From Cenococcum geophilum 1.58 (taxonomy: Eukaryota > Ascomycota > Dothideomycetes > Gloniales > Gloniaceae), in assembly GCA_001692895.1 (NCBI GenBank), contig KV748184.1, forward strand, positions 2,976,001 to 3,040,000: a stretch of DNA of 64,000 nt. The letters are read 5' to 3'. The position numbers and the translations under genes were made by a program. The number at the start of each line of letters is the position of its first letter. Position 1 is the first letter of the stretch. The notes beneath the pieces were generated by a model, which was not told where the DNA came from, did no database searches, and saw only the letters and a program-made list of their open reading frames with translations. This document shows, in pieces, positions 34,400-46,064 of this stretch.

Positions 34400-36797
34400 A
34401 GGAAGAGCCTATCATGCTTGTATCCCCTGTCTAAATGCACCGGGTACTGTCAGAGCCTCGACGGCCGAGACCGCAGACGTGATGAGGTACTTTTGGATGG
34501 GTCCGAATATCCGCCTCATGCAACAGCCCGATTATGGACACAATCTAGTGCACGTGCTTGTCCGTCGTCCATCCGTGCCAAAAGGAGATAGGAACCAGGA
34601 TGCTGAAGAAGACGCAGGTTGGGAGGTGCATCTCCGGCTTGTAGACATTATTGTTGCACTTGGTGAGGCGGATAATGGTCACGTCGTTCGTCCTTGCCAC
34701 AAACAGGATGCCGGCGAAAAAACTGATCGCAACGCTAAGGTAGGCGAGACCACAGAGGTCGAGCGGCCAATTGTAGGTTTCGATATAGACGGTTGTGATG
34801 ATGGTGAATATGAGATATAGGAGGCCGAAGGTAAAAGGAAAGGAAGAAGACGATTGGCGAGGTCAAGAGGAGCTTTATTGGGCGCAAGGATCCACGACTG
34901 AGGATGAAAGCTTATGCGGGGATAGATGTTGTGCATAAACGTTCCTCAGCTCGGGCCGATTGTGTTCTTTGCAAAGCCGTTTTTGTTTTTTGTTTTATGA
35001 GTACCGATTCATGACAATGATTCCGCCCCGTCACCGCGGCACTGGCCATCAAAAGCACCCAGAAAACCAAGCCGTTGGGCAATGAACCCACCACATACAG
35101 GGCCAATGACAGGCCCCGACGCTGTAAACGGATAACGCCAATCCACGCTGCTTAGCAACGAAGAGGTCCGCAATTTGTCGGCCCGGCGTCGATCACTACT
35201 ATATTAAGGTTAGATCAGGGGTGCCTGTGACTCACCCACCTCTTGTGTATATAGGAGCTCCAAAGCCTCAGTTCTCATTCCTGATCGTCCGGTCAACACA
35301 ATTACACATCCGCCAATAGTCAGTGCTTTTATCCATGTTCGGTATTATTTGGCATTTACCCAATATTGAATATTTACATTCAATATTCCATCTCAATACA
35401 ATATATTCAATACTGAAAGTTATTGAATATTGACGATTTTGGAGTTAAGGTGGTAAAAATAAGGTCTAAATGCCTTGGTAGATAACTCTAGCCTTAAAGC
35501 AATACGTGCGCATTTTAAAATTGTTAGGTAAACATATATAAAGTCAAAATGTATTAAAGTATAAATATTAAGCGTATAAAGTGCTTAAAGAGTTGGCTGC
35601 TTAGTAATATTATATGGCGGTGAACGCAGTATTTAACAAATTAAGGAGAGCCTATAAGGCACCCAACTACACCAAGCCAAGGATCACGAAGTTAACAATA
35701 GTGGTAGGAGCGGAGGTAAGAGCGGAAGTGAGAGAGTTATTATATTTTAGCCGTACGGAGCTTGATTATAATTAGAACACCATACTAAGGCTCTATGTAT
35801 ACGCAATCCGGATTCAATATTCAGTAATCTGTTCAATAACAAAATCGTCTTCAATATCAACTTCAATACGGCCTCGTATTGATGTTGAATACTGATAAAA
35901 GTACTGGCAATAGTCAAACATGCAGAGCCACCAACGCCAACTAAGAATCGCATGACAAGGGGGCTAGCGAGATTGGGCGAGAGGGCACAGCCAAGGTTCC
36001 AGACAATGAAGAAGCAATTGGCGTAATTGAGAACGGGCCGTCGGCCGTATATTTCACTTAGAGGTCAAAGGAAGAGCGGGTCAATCTTATGTGAAGTAAG
36101 AAATGAATTCGCATCAATTCAGGGAAAGGATAATACATACAACGAAGCCTAGCACAAAAATGCTAACAGAGAAAGAGTTGAGAATTGTAGATGTATTGTG
36201 GAAATCTGCATCTATAAAGGAAACACCTGGCGCAAACATAGAAGATGCAAGTGGGCTTAATAAAGCGGGTCAGAAATTATCCGTCTCAATGGGAACATCT
36301 GGGAGTAATGAATGTAATGGTGCTAACGAGTCTTGCAAGAGAAGACACCACTTCCTGGAGTCTGGGGAATTCCTAAATCGCTTCATTAAGCATATTGAAA
36401 CCATTATGAAATGTCCCATACAAACTTGGGGTTCGACGGGTCGTCCTAGTCATCCCACCCCACTAACCCCCTAGCTAGATCCATTTCTGGGTAGGTTTCT
36501 TATTGCAACTGGTGTTTATGTTCGCGACTGCTCCGTCATGAAAGGTGTCGTTCAAGATCATCCGGTAAATCGTTCAGAGGGTCATTGTACTGGGGCTTGG
36601 AAGTGCCCTAGAAATGTATCAACTTACAGCTCTTGCCCGCGTCTCGGATCATCGTGTAAATCAAAGGAGTTTCTTACTTTATTAACCTTCTCTTCATCAA
36701 TTGTCGGTTCTCCTTTCTCTAAGTCTCGCTGATCATACTCTACGGAGCTCGTCTCCTCTTTCACACTCCTCACATCCCTAGTCTCTTCAAAGGCCAT
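34400..36797 (-). pseudogene. MFS multidrug-type transporter pseudogene
   Basis: A drug:H+ antiporter-like MFS gene can be followed piecewise on the minus strand. The hydrophilic N-terminus starts at 36797 (MAFEETRDVRSVKEE), then VGWDD and DDPSNPK with an in-frame stop between them. LLSPLASSMFAPGVSFID and ILNSFSVSIFVLGFV follow. After a likely intron come PLSEIYGRRPVLNYANC, FFIVWNLGCALSPN and GVGGSACLTI (35930-36060). The gene is broken here by an inserted element, then resumes with IADLFVAKQRGLALSVYSVG (about 35200-35140), GPVCGGFIAQRLG, FWVLLMASAAVTG and, after frameshifts, YIETYNWPLDLCGLAYLSVA and MHLPTCVFFSILVPISF. Several stops are TGA or TAG. One TAG replaces the Trp expected in DKHVHW, a TpG-to-TpA change compatible with RIP. 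Confidence 0.85.
35321..35906. mobile_element. hAT-like non-autonomous element inside the MFS pseudogene
   Basis: The left end reads CAGTGCTTTTATC; the reverse strand of the right end reads CAGTACTTTTATC. The flanking octamers are CCAATAGT (35313-35320) and GCAATAGT (35907-35914), one mismatch in eight. Ends beginning CAGTG with 8-bp duplications are characteristic of hAT transposons. The 586-bp interior is AT-rich with many AATATTGAAT words and encodes nothing I recognise. Confidence 0.7.
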
Positions 36798-38559
36798 TGT
36801 GAGGCTAGAAACTTTTGTTCCAGAAGTCTGGAACAGGTACAAGGTTCTTCGAAAAAGTCCGGGATGTTGGCGTTACAATCACAAGACCATATATAAAGTG
36901 TGATCCGGAAGCGGAGATTGCGTTAGAGAGGCCAAGCACAGCCTCAAGATGCAAGAAGATCATCGCCAACGTAGACCGGAATTGCTCTGCTATCCATATT
37001 TAAAGTGAGAACTACACTACCTATCGGCACACTTACGTCCGATGTGCGCTTTCTTTATACAGACACTGCCTCGGCCGAAGCGGCGTTAAGGCCTTGCCGA
37101 AAATACATGATAACGCGGGGTGAGTAGCGCAATAGAAGACTTGTTAAGTGAAATGCTTACAGCCTGTGCAGTCGTATCCTTCTCCGTTTTACGAGCTCCC
37201 AGTTGGTGATATATCTGGGCTGAAACGAGAGCCTCCATCGCGAGTTCTTGGTCCCGAGCGCTTCCACTAGCGAAACTCCTATTTAGATGTCAGAGAAAAG
37301 CGCGACCTTGCAGTCAATTTGTTGATGAGCTCACGGACGGCTAGAAACCTTCCCCATGGCAGAAAAAGGACTCCCCAGTACAAAAACGGCCTTCAATTAT
37401 TCAGCACAAGATCCGAGATGTGCAGTTATGCATAGATTTCCAAAAGAAGAAAGGATAATTGAAGTACTTAGTTTTGAAATGCTATTAAATGATGCTATCA
37501 ACAATTTGCGCGACGTCAATACATCTGTGGTATACGGAAGACAACATATAGAAATGAGGTAAACGAGATAAAATCTATGACGTACCAGAGCTATATCATT
37601 AGTGACAGAAGGGGGCTTGGCTCAGGTCTCAACCTGGGAGATCCCACAATATGATCATGGACGCGACTAGATCAGCATGGCCGATTAAGCGGCCAGTCCG
37701 TAGACTAACCGTCGTCCGATTGATCGTCCAAATTTTAGCTGCCCAATCCAGTCAGTCCATGAAGTTACCCGTCTTAATCCGGACTGGATCCGACCGATAG
37801 TCTAGATATGCGTAAAGAGGGATAGAAGGACGCATTCGCGTTGTTTTTGATCCGTGCGCAGTCCGTACACTCACTATTTCCCCCTAAATTACCCCTAAAC
37901 TATACCTAAAAACTTAGAACTGAGCTATACTCGTGCCACCCACTAGTACAGCCCTATGCGCCGTCTGTAGACGTTTGCAATCGGGCCTTGTTAATCAGGC
38001 CAATCCGACGGCTCTAATTAAGAGGCCAATCTGGCCGTCTAGACCTTAACGATCTAGACGTCGGGCAACTAACCACGCTGGACTAGATCCGTTTCCGAGA
38101 TGCCGAGACCTCAGCACTGGGAGACCCAGCGGTAATTTAGACTTTACCACTGCTTGTGGGCCCGCATGATTACTGAGTGCCCATGTTTAAGAGCACATAC
38201 CTAATCTAGAGCAGGACTTGATAGATATTTCATGAAGCGCCTAAATGGCTTCACAGGAAATGCTGTGTTTAAAATTATAAGTTTCAGAAAGACTTAGCTT
38301 TATAGTTGAAAGTCCGAGGCCCTCAAGGCCTTTAGTGGATTTATCCGAGTCGTTTTAAGATACATATCTGTTTATAAATGCTGATTAAGTAAAGGGATAA
38401 GATAAGGCTAAATATTATACCTTTCTATTATATATATAAGTAGATTTGGTAGGGTTAATAGTATAGCTCGGGCTTACTTTAAGTCACTTTTATAATTTTA
38501 ATTATCATTTAAGGTTCTTTTTAATAAAATTAAACATTACACTATAAGTAGGGGAGAGA
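36798..38559. other. AT-rich island, gene-free
   Basis: About 1.8 kb upstream of the MFS pseudogene. It contains only short broken frames, a TATATAAA word near 36890 and a possible decayed inverted-repeat element (listed separately). I see no intact gene. Confidence 0.45.
37606..38130. mobile_element. Possible decayed inverted-repeat element
   Basis: Words near the left edge (CTCAGGTCTC, CTAGATCAGCATGG, GCGGCCAG) recur on the reverse strand at the right edge (CTGAGGTCTC, CTAGTCCAGCGTGG, GACGGCCAG). The reverse strand of the right end starts CAGTGCTGAGG, again hAT-like. Matches are patchy and no target duplication was found, so this is tentative. Confidence 0.35.
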
Positions 38560-38786
38560 TGTAAGGCACATTGCTAGGGTGTACGGTAGGGAGCAGGCAA
38601 GCCGAGCATGGGTCACAAGGAGAGTCGATGGAAGAGGACGATATGGTAATGAGGTGGGCAATAGCCTGAGTATAGAGAGAGACGAACCGATAAGGAGGGA
38701 AGGGCTGTAAGCCCAAGGGAGCTTATAAGGAGGTGCCAAGGCCTAGCCGAGGGCTAGCCTTGGCAGCCGCCAAAAGATCCCTTACA
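38560..38786. mobile_element. Short solo-LTR-like element, 227 bp
   Basis: It begins TGTAAGG and ends CCTTACA, a perfect 7-bp inverted terminus with TGT...ACA ends. It is flanked by the perfect 5-bp direct repeat AGAGA (38555-38559 and 38787-38791). This is the expected scar of an LTR retroelement reduced to one LTR; a small DNA element is the alternative. Confidence 0.7.
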
Positions 38787-38866
38787 AGAGAGGAGCTTAA
38801 TATTAAATAGACTTTTATAAAACTGTTAAAATTATCCTAGGGCTTTATATAAGTTACCATAATAAT

Positions 38867-39049
38867 TGTCACGGCGACTCAGTCAATCGAGACTGTAGCA
38901 CTGCAATACAACGAGCGTAAGCCTGTACAATTGATAGTCTATTGACGCGGATATCAAGCCGAGGAGTTGTAGGTGGAAAGGACACGTCTATATACACGCG
39001 CCGAGCCTTAAGCGAACCCCTGACTAGACTTCGTAACGGTGCCGTTACA
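38867..39049. mobile_element. Short solo-LTR-like element, 183 bp
   Basis: It begins TGTCACGGC and ends GCCGTTACA (eight of nine bases inverted) and is flanked by the perfect 5-bp direct repeat ATAAT (38862-38866 and 39050-39054). A TATATACACG word near 38992 could be a promoter. The right end contains the near-palindrome CGTAACGGTGCCGTTACA. Confidence 0.72.
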
Positions 39050-39054
39050 ATAAT

Positions 39055-39530
39055 AGCTTCTATTTTCCTTTAAAATTAACATGCCTTATGAAATATATTA
39101 TTTACTTGTGGGAGCTTTAAAGTACTAAAATATATATTTTCCTATTGTGGCTTATATATTAAAGCACCGCCAAAACCTCTAGGACAATAGTAAGTAAGTG
39201 CTCCGCATCTGAATACATATACGTGACAATTAACTTTTGACTGTGGCTTTCCGCTGAAAAGCGGACTACCACCACCACGCGCAGAGTTCATCTAGCATTA
39301 CCAGCGCAATAAAATCAAGCACAAATGCAAAAAAAGAGCCTTCCAAGACCAAACGTTCCGGCGGATTGCACATCTCTTTCACTCAACGCCTGACGCCTCA
39401 CCTGCGTGCAATCGCAAAAACCTCACTTTCTGCGGTACTACATGCTTCGCAGCTATACGGCGCTCTGCCCAAACCTTCTATTGACGTAGCCCTTCCGACG
39501 GAACAACGATTCTTGAGAGAATCCTCTACC
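39055..39530. other. Intergenic, 3' side of the bHLH gene
   Basis: About 480 bp between the second LTR-like element and the stop codon of the bHLH gene. No further feature recognised. Confidence 0.4.
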
Positions 39531-40976
39531 CTATCCACTCAACAAATCCCTCACACTCATTCCCCTCCCGCTCCAGCTTCTGCGGTCAGTGTTTAGCATC
39601 AACAGCGCCTCCGTCGCTTCATGATCCTCGCGATCTCTCTCGTCAGGCTGTGGGACCAGCGCTGGCGACGTGAGGCTGAATTGCGGTGCCCCGCTTACGG
39701 ATCCTTTACTCGAAACTGAGCCAGTGAAGGGATTGCGGAATTGTTGCGAGTGAGATTGTGACTGTGCACTAAATGCTGGCGAAGGATGGATGGAAGGAGA
39801 GGTCGCGGTAGAGCGAATTGAAGAGGTCAAGGAATAGTGGTGAAGATCCGAAGGCTGAAGAGTGGGTGAAGTGGTAAGAGAATATTGACGTGAGTCGGAA
39901 GGGTGAAGAGTTGGTGAGGTCGCATTAGAGTATAGATTGTGGTCTGAGGGGTAGATAGCCGGGGAATTGTTTGCGGAAGGAGCGACACGTGGAGGAGAGT
40001 TTCCGCTCGGCACGTGGGGCACATGGGTGGGTGAGACGACGTCAGACATGTCTTCGTCCTCATCTTCATCTTCGTCGTCAATGTTATTGCTTTGAGGATT
40101 GCTACTTCGTTCGAATTGCGATGAAGCGGGGGTTGGAGAAGGCCTTCGCGAGCGGTGGGAGGCCTTTAGATCGGATACACATTGCTCTAAGTACCGCATG
40201 TATTCGATACTAGCCTTCTGGAATTTAGCATGAACAACACTTTCTCATCGGAACAAGACCTACCTGCAGAATTGCCAGCTTATGCATCTCTTGACCGGAA
40301 CAAGCCGGGATCATATCCTTCAGCACTCCAAACTCTTCATTCATCTTGGAGCGTCGCCGTCGCTCAATCAGGCTATGCGCTGTCTTACGCGCAATTTTGC
40401 GCCCTGCAGCGGTCGTCCCATTCGATTGTTTTTTCTTACTACCAGCGCCTGCCGCCGGCGGGGCTGTTTTCGATGCTGTCATCGTGGTTGCCTGACCTTT
40501 TCCGGACTCTTGAACTTCCTGCGCCCGTGGCTTCATCTGGATGATTTTACGCGAGCGCGTTGGAGGGGGTGGTAAAGTATAATCGTCCTTCGTTATAACG
40601 GACTGAGAAGTACTAGGGCGTTTCCGCGCCGTAGGTGGCTTTGTAGAAGCGGCGGGCGAGGTTGGTGACATAGGTCGATAGGAAGTATCGGAGGCATTTG
40701 ATGCAGCTGACGAAGAACTCGAGCTGCCTCTACCGCTGCCCATGGCAGCTGGGGGCAAGGCAAAGGTTGAGTCGAACTGTGCGGCATTGTTGTCGGGTTT
40801 GCCTGATATATCTGTCGACGGCGCTGGCGTCGGGGGAAAAGCCGCACGAGGCATTGTGGGTAATGGTTTGGTTGGCCCTCTGTTCATCAGATGAAAAGCC
40901 AGTGAAAGCACCGTAACTCACGCCTCTTCGAGAGGGTGAGGGAGGCTTGGGATGAAGCAAGACAGCGAGAAGCCAT
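39531..40976 (-). CDS. bHLH transcription factor
   Basis: Nuclear DNA-binding protein of the basic helix-loop-helix class. Three exons (40976-40922, 40877-40264, 40217-39531) give 451 residues. The N-terminal part is Pro/Ser/Thr-rich. The basic region and helix 1 read KTAHSLIERRRRSKMNEEF, where His, Glu and Arg are the E-box contacts. The loop is GVLKDMIPACSGQEM and helix 2 runs over the last intron: KLAILQ, then KASIEYMRYLEQCVSDLKA. A strongly acidic run (DDEDEDEDEDMSD) and a repeated SPTLHPSD/SPTLQPSD motif follow. The start at 40976 depends on a 44-bp first intron; internal Met codons at 40911 or 40887 are alternatives. The targets cannot be read from sequence. Confidence 0.88.
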
Positions 40977-41872
40977 GGTGAGGTCGCATGGGGTTTTGAA
41001 GTGGGAGGTATCGTAACAGACAGAGGAGTTGCTCGCGTGCATGAATTTGAAGCGTGCTGGGATGATTGGCTGTTGAGAGAGCCGAGTCTGTGCAGGCCTC
41101 TTATCAATTCAACGGCTCAGCCCCACGTAAAACTGAAGAACCTCGTAAATGACTAATTTAGGTCGATAATTTAAAAAGGTTTTATTACGCTGGATTGAGC
41201 AAACAGCGAAAATCCGGTAATAGCAAAGTTTGCCTGGTATTGTCTGTGGGAAACACTAGACTAAATTTGAAGTCCGGCGGAAACCCAAGTTTGTCCCAGG
41301 AAAGCGGCGTTAGGTGAGATAATGGGAAGTTAAAAAGATGAGGAACCCAATGCCCCTCGAGCTGTGGGGCAGTGCTAAGTGTCCTAGGAGGAGATCATGA
41401 AGGTAGTTTGGACGAGTTATCCCATATGCCGTTGGAGGAAATTTTACGTGGGAAGCAGCCCCTTTTTGGTCATTGCAGCTCCATACTAATTTTGGAGAAG
41501 CGTCTGAAGAGCTTCAGAGCTGAACATAAGGAGTGTCTTGTATAGTGGTCTAGATATCTGACGCCATCCATGATGGCGTATTGGATAATTGATAACTTCT
41601 AATAACTCTGGGGATAGGCCTGGTTTTTCTAATAAACCTGTGGACGACAGTTGCTTTGCCGGAGTAGACTGAATAAATATTTAATCAATCCTGCATGAGA
41701 ATTCAGCTATTGCTGGTATTAGTACGGGGGGAAGAAGCAGTCGAGCGAAGGACCAATCATCGTCGGACATTTCACACCGAATCCGAGAATCCGAGAATTA
41801 CCTCCTCCACCGCTCTTCAAAACCTTAAGGAGACGAGCAGCTAATGAAACCTGCGTCTAGAAGCGCAGAAAC
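40977..41872. other. Promoter region of the bHLH gene, otherwise empty
   Basis: About 0.9 kb upstream of the bHLH start. It contains a small perfect hairpin CGCCATCCATGATGGCG near 41562-41578. No gene recognised. Confidence 0.4.
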
Positions 41873-44800
41873 TTGTATCTTGAAACAGATAGCGTTCCTC
41901 AAATCCCCAAAGTTTCCGCCGATATAGTGGTCAATGATGATTACGATTGCAAGAATTGGCGGTACTTACGCAAGCTAGCATCTCAGCGGCGCATAAAAGG
42001 GATAAGAAATGCATCGCGAGACACTGTGATGTTGGCGCTTAGAGCGCAGGATCAGAACGGTGGGCCGCCAATAAGTGTTCGTGAGTAGCTAGAAAGATGC
42101 ACTTCGCCGCACCACGATTTGCTTTATGCATGAGAATTTCAACGACAGCTAAAACTTTAGCACCGTTAGCAATGCAAAATTAGACAAACCCACTTACCGA
42201 TGATCAAGGTCATTTACACAGTTCATACTAATACGGGCGACTTAGCAGCTGGAGCCCCCCTTACGATTAACTACGCAGAACGATTGACTCCGCCGGAGTC
42301 ACTTCAGCCATCACCTGAGCATCAGCAGAGGTTAACACAACCCCCTGATCCGCTGCTAGAGCCCCTTAACCCGCCGAACTTGTCAGCTCTGACTCCAGCT
42401 GACCTAAACCACCGCACGCATTTGTCTCCGCCAATCGACCTTCGTCTAACGACAATTGTCCCTACGAAAAGAACATATCCGGCGGAGAAGCAGCCTTCTC
42501 CAACGTCAAACCCTGTGGCTCCATTTGCGCTAGTCCAGCGACCGTCGCAGACTGGGCCACGACCGACAGATAGAGCGACCAAAGCACCGCTGGAGAATAT
42601 GGAACGGCGGGAATTCCGGGCGATATTACCTAGACTAACGGAGCGCTGGCCGGAGCGCTTAATCAGTTTGGGGAAGACTCCAACGAGTTGTTCGACCTTC
42701 GGCGCGGGAGAATGTTGATGAAAGGGAGGCTGATGTTTCTGAGGTTACTGAAATCGGTATGTGCTTAGGGATTCTTTCAGCGCACTGTTACGGCGGGTGT
42801 ATTCGAGGATATGCATATCTGTATCTAAGTTACGTCGAGCAAGCAATAATTAGCAATATACATATATAGAAGATACAGTCTACAGAGGAAACATGGGGGA
42901 AAAAGGGTATATTGAAGAGTGATCTGTTTGATTGAACTTCCAAATATCCGAAATTCGGCGGAGTTCGGGTTTGCCTCACTTTTGTGCGGTTCAGAATATT
43001 ACGGAGCGGAGACAGCCCGTCCAAGCGCCTGGTTTGCAAGTATCTAAAAATATTTCAGCCTCGTTTGATTCTTTTTATTTAATTGAAACATAGAATTAGA
43101 TTTAACGTATGTTCCTTGAGTTTAATTACACAAATATGAGCATTGAGGAATTATATTTAATGTAAATATTCCATTTGATAATTAAGACTTACGCTGAGTT
43201 TTCCCTCATATCAGCCTTCTGTCAAAATGTTAGCGTGGCTCCGCGGTTAAGCCATTGCCCAATTAGGAATTCCATAGAAATGCACTTCACCTATTGTCCA
43301 TCACTCTTCCTACGTGCTACAAACGGAAGCATATGTTAAGAGCTTATCTAGCATTCCTATAGGAGCTCGTTTCCGCTGGAACGATAGCCAATCTCCCCTA
43401 TGCACGAGATCAGCGGAATTATATATTGGAATGATAGAGACATAGCCAAATACGTTATTGAGAAGCAACCATGGCACGGAACCCATTTTTTTGACGATAG
43501 GGAAAAACGACGGATTGCAAATAGAGTGCTGAAGCTTCATGAATAGGATCCGAATCTTTACGCGGGAGACAATAGATTCGTTAAGAGCACCTGTGTTGAA
43601 AGACTAATGGTGAATGCGGTGAAGCAGGATCTCGAAATCACAGCAGCCAGGCGGGAACGGCAGATTTTGCGTCGAAAGGCACCAAAGATTGCCAAAGTTG
43701 AGCTTGAGAGCGAATCGTCTGACTCTGAGACCGACTCTGATAGCGATTCGGATATCGAACGCAAAGGTGCGGCAGACAGACGAGCGGTCAAGCGAGCGGA
43801 AGCCTACAAGATCAGACTCAAAAAAAAACCGATGAGGTGCTAGTATTGACACAAAACGGCGAAATTGACCCAGACATCTACTCGCCGGCACATTCTAACG
43901 CTTCGTTAGAAGTTGGACCGCTCAGACTTAGAATCCTCCGTCGATGCCCCGGATGCTGACGGGGCCCGATATTCTGATTTAGATATATACTCGAGAACAC
44001 CCACTCCGGCGAATGCACGAATGCAACCAAAGGCAATTTTGCAAGTCAGCATAAGCTAAGCTGTTCAAATAGCAAGGGAAGCAAGCAGCTTGGTAGATTC
44101 TCAAGCGGCTGCAGCAGGAAAAGCGCCGGAGAGCTCGATTTCGACGGTAGAAAGGCCAAAAAGATTCACAACTGTTAATTCACCGCTTGTCAGCCACCCC
44201 AGCGCTAGCGCTGCGGCAGGAGCTAAAGGCATTTCCAAAGACAAAAGCAGGCCAAGTGTTTTGGGCACATAAGATTTGGGCTAGTGGCGATGGTCCGGGG
44301 GACGCTCACACCGGCGAAGAAGACGCAGCCGATAAACCAGTATGAATATCAAAGCTGGAAGCTGTGCACTGAGCTCGGAGAATCTCCTATTGACACCTCG
44401 GATCCCGAGACTCTTCCGCCGATTCGCGTCCACCTCGACAACTTCAACACGAGGAGGATCACGGAGGCTCTCCACACCGGGGTATTGACTAAAGATTTTG
44501 CCCATAAGAACTGGCCTACAACTTTTGCGAGCGACGGATTAGTCCAGGCAACTAACGTTCCGAGAGGAAAGGACGAGACCGACGAAAATGGACATGTGGT
44601 GAAGCTTTTCAATACATATTTGGTTGTGTCGGAAAGAGATGCGATGGCTCGTCAAGGTGCGGCATTTTGGTACAGCAGTGATGTAAAATATCTTGTGAAA
44701 GACAAGAAATTCTGGATCGAATCGTCAGGAAAAACGCCGAAGGAACTTACCGCAGAGGCCGGTGGAACCAAGCACAAAGAGGAAATCGGGAGCAGCCGCG

Positions 44801-45276
44801 TTGGATAGTGGAATTGACGACTTCTGCACGAAGATGATCCCAGACCCCAACGCCCGCCAAGAAAACTAGCGTCAAATCCTTCCGGGAATGCGCCCGCGCA
44901 ACCTCCGAAGCCCTTATCACTAAGAGAGCAAGCGCACAAGACAGGAGATACGACGCCAACGCTGGAGAGTCATTTTCCCCATGTACTCGCCATTCAATCT
45001 GCGCCGATTACTCTTCGGGAGAAGTCGCTAGTTGCTCGAATCTCAGGGTTAGAAGCATCTCTCCGCACAGCTCTTCAAACTACCCACTATCGGGCAAAGA
45101 GTAGTGCGGAGTTTACGGGAAATGCGCTCGTTGCCACTGAAAACGTCGTAAAAGCTTTATTTTCTAGCGCGCTATTTTCGCAGAATGAGCAAATGACCAA
45201 GGTAAATCCGAACGACATCATTGCGGCAATCGACAAGCCAAGATTCCGCCATAAGCGGATGTCTGGCAATGCATGA
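41873..45276 (+). pseudogene. Block of broken coding fragments, unrecognised family
   Basis: Plus-strand coding-like pieces alternate with frame breaks. Fragment 41873-42088 contains WRYLRKLASQRRIKGIRNAS, which resembles a SAP-like helix pair. Fragment 42236-42718 is Pro-rich and then shifts frame (NELFDLRRE). Fragment 43604-43834 is acidic/Ser-rich (ESESSDSETDSDSDSD) and shifts at an A tract near 43822-43829, after which VLVLTQNGEIDPDIYSPAH continues. Fragment 44284-44808 includes YEYQSWKLCTELGESPID and ends in a shift. The next frame runs to 45276 with LVARISGLEASLRTALQTTH. These could be one decayed multi-exon gene or mobile-element cargo. I cannot name a family, and some breaks could be introns. 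Confidence 0.4.
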
Positions 45277-45480
45277 AGGCAAGCTCCAGGCGATCGGAAA
45301 AGAGGTTTTCGGCAAAGAATATGTTGGTAGGGGGGTACTTGGGCAGTCCTTTGGTGCACGTGATAGGTGCACGTGACAACGCGCGGGCCATCTTGTAGAT
45401 ATCTTCTCGGGCCACCGAGCCACTTGGATTTTTCCTCATAGAGCATCATATATATCTTTTCCGTCAGCCTAGTCAGTGGT

Positions 45481-45735
45481 ATGGCAGAATATACGCTTCC
45501 GCGATATGAGCCGTCTAACGCTTCGGCTAATTTTGGTGACTTAAATGTCCGCGAGATAGACGTGGATCTGACTGAATAGGGATTTATGATTTGAGGGATG
45601 CTTTTTGGCGGTTGCTTAATCGTGAGGATTTGCGTTTTTTCGTTACGCGGCTAAGTAAGTCATATTTCGACGAACGTATGAGGTCGCACGGGAAAGAAAT
45701 ACTTCTCACACTTGAACATAGGAGGAACTAGTTTA
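45481..45735 (+). pseudogene. Short decayed coding fragment
   Basis: A frame from ATG 45481 (MAEYTLPRYEPSNASANFGD) stops after 32 codons. A shifted frame continues with YDLRDAFWRLLNREDLRFFV and SKSYFDERMRSHGKEILLTL. This looks like the remnant of a coding sequence with at least one stop and one frame change. It may belong to the same degraded block as 41873-45276. The stretch 45736-46064 shows nothing. Confidence 0.35.
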
Positions 45736-46064
45736 TTGAGCTCTGGGGCTACGCGATGAGATCCTTCACGGGATTGCAGTGTCACTTGCTAATACATAGA
45801 TTTCAATAATGGGAAGCTCAAGTTTAAATTTCAGTCCGTGGTCGACTTTTGCAAGCTGATTCGCAGAGTAGATTAAGGTATGGCACCAGCCCCAGTAAGG
45901 TTCCCACCAAAGTTTGGGCTGGAGCTCGAATGAGAACGAGTGGGTTTGCACCGTGATCAATGCTTGCGCCGTTAACGTCCTCGGCGTTCCAGACTTTCAC
46001 AGAAATCCACAGATAGTTAAGCAAAACAATGGGGGTATGATAAGTTCCGTAGCATTTTCAGAAG

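Noticed and set aside
34338..34820. 160-codon plus-strand frame with CxxC pairs
   Set aside because: It lies antisense to clear MFS transmembrane blocks of the pseudogene. The apparent zinc-like cysteines are not in a known spacing.
35185..35920. Intron inside the MFS gene instead of an insertion
   Set aside because: At over 700 bp it would be far longer than the other introns here, and the terminal CAGT(G/A)CTTTTATC repeats plus 8-bp flank repeats point to a transposon. A short intron next to it remains possible.
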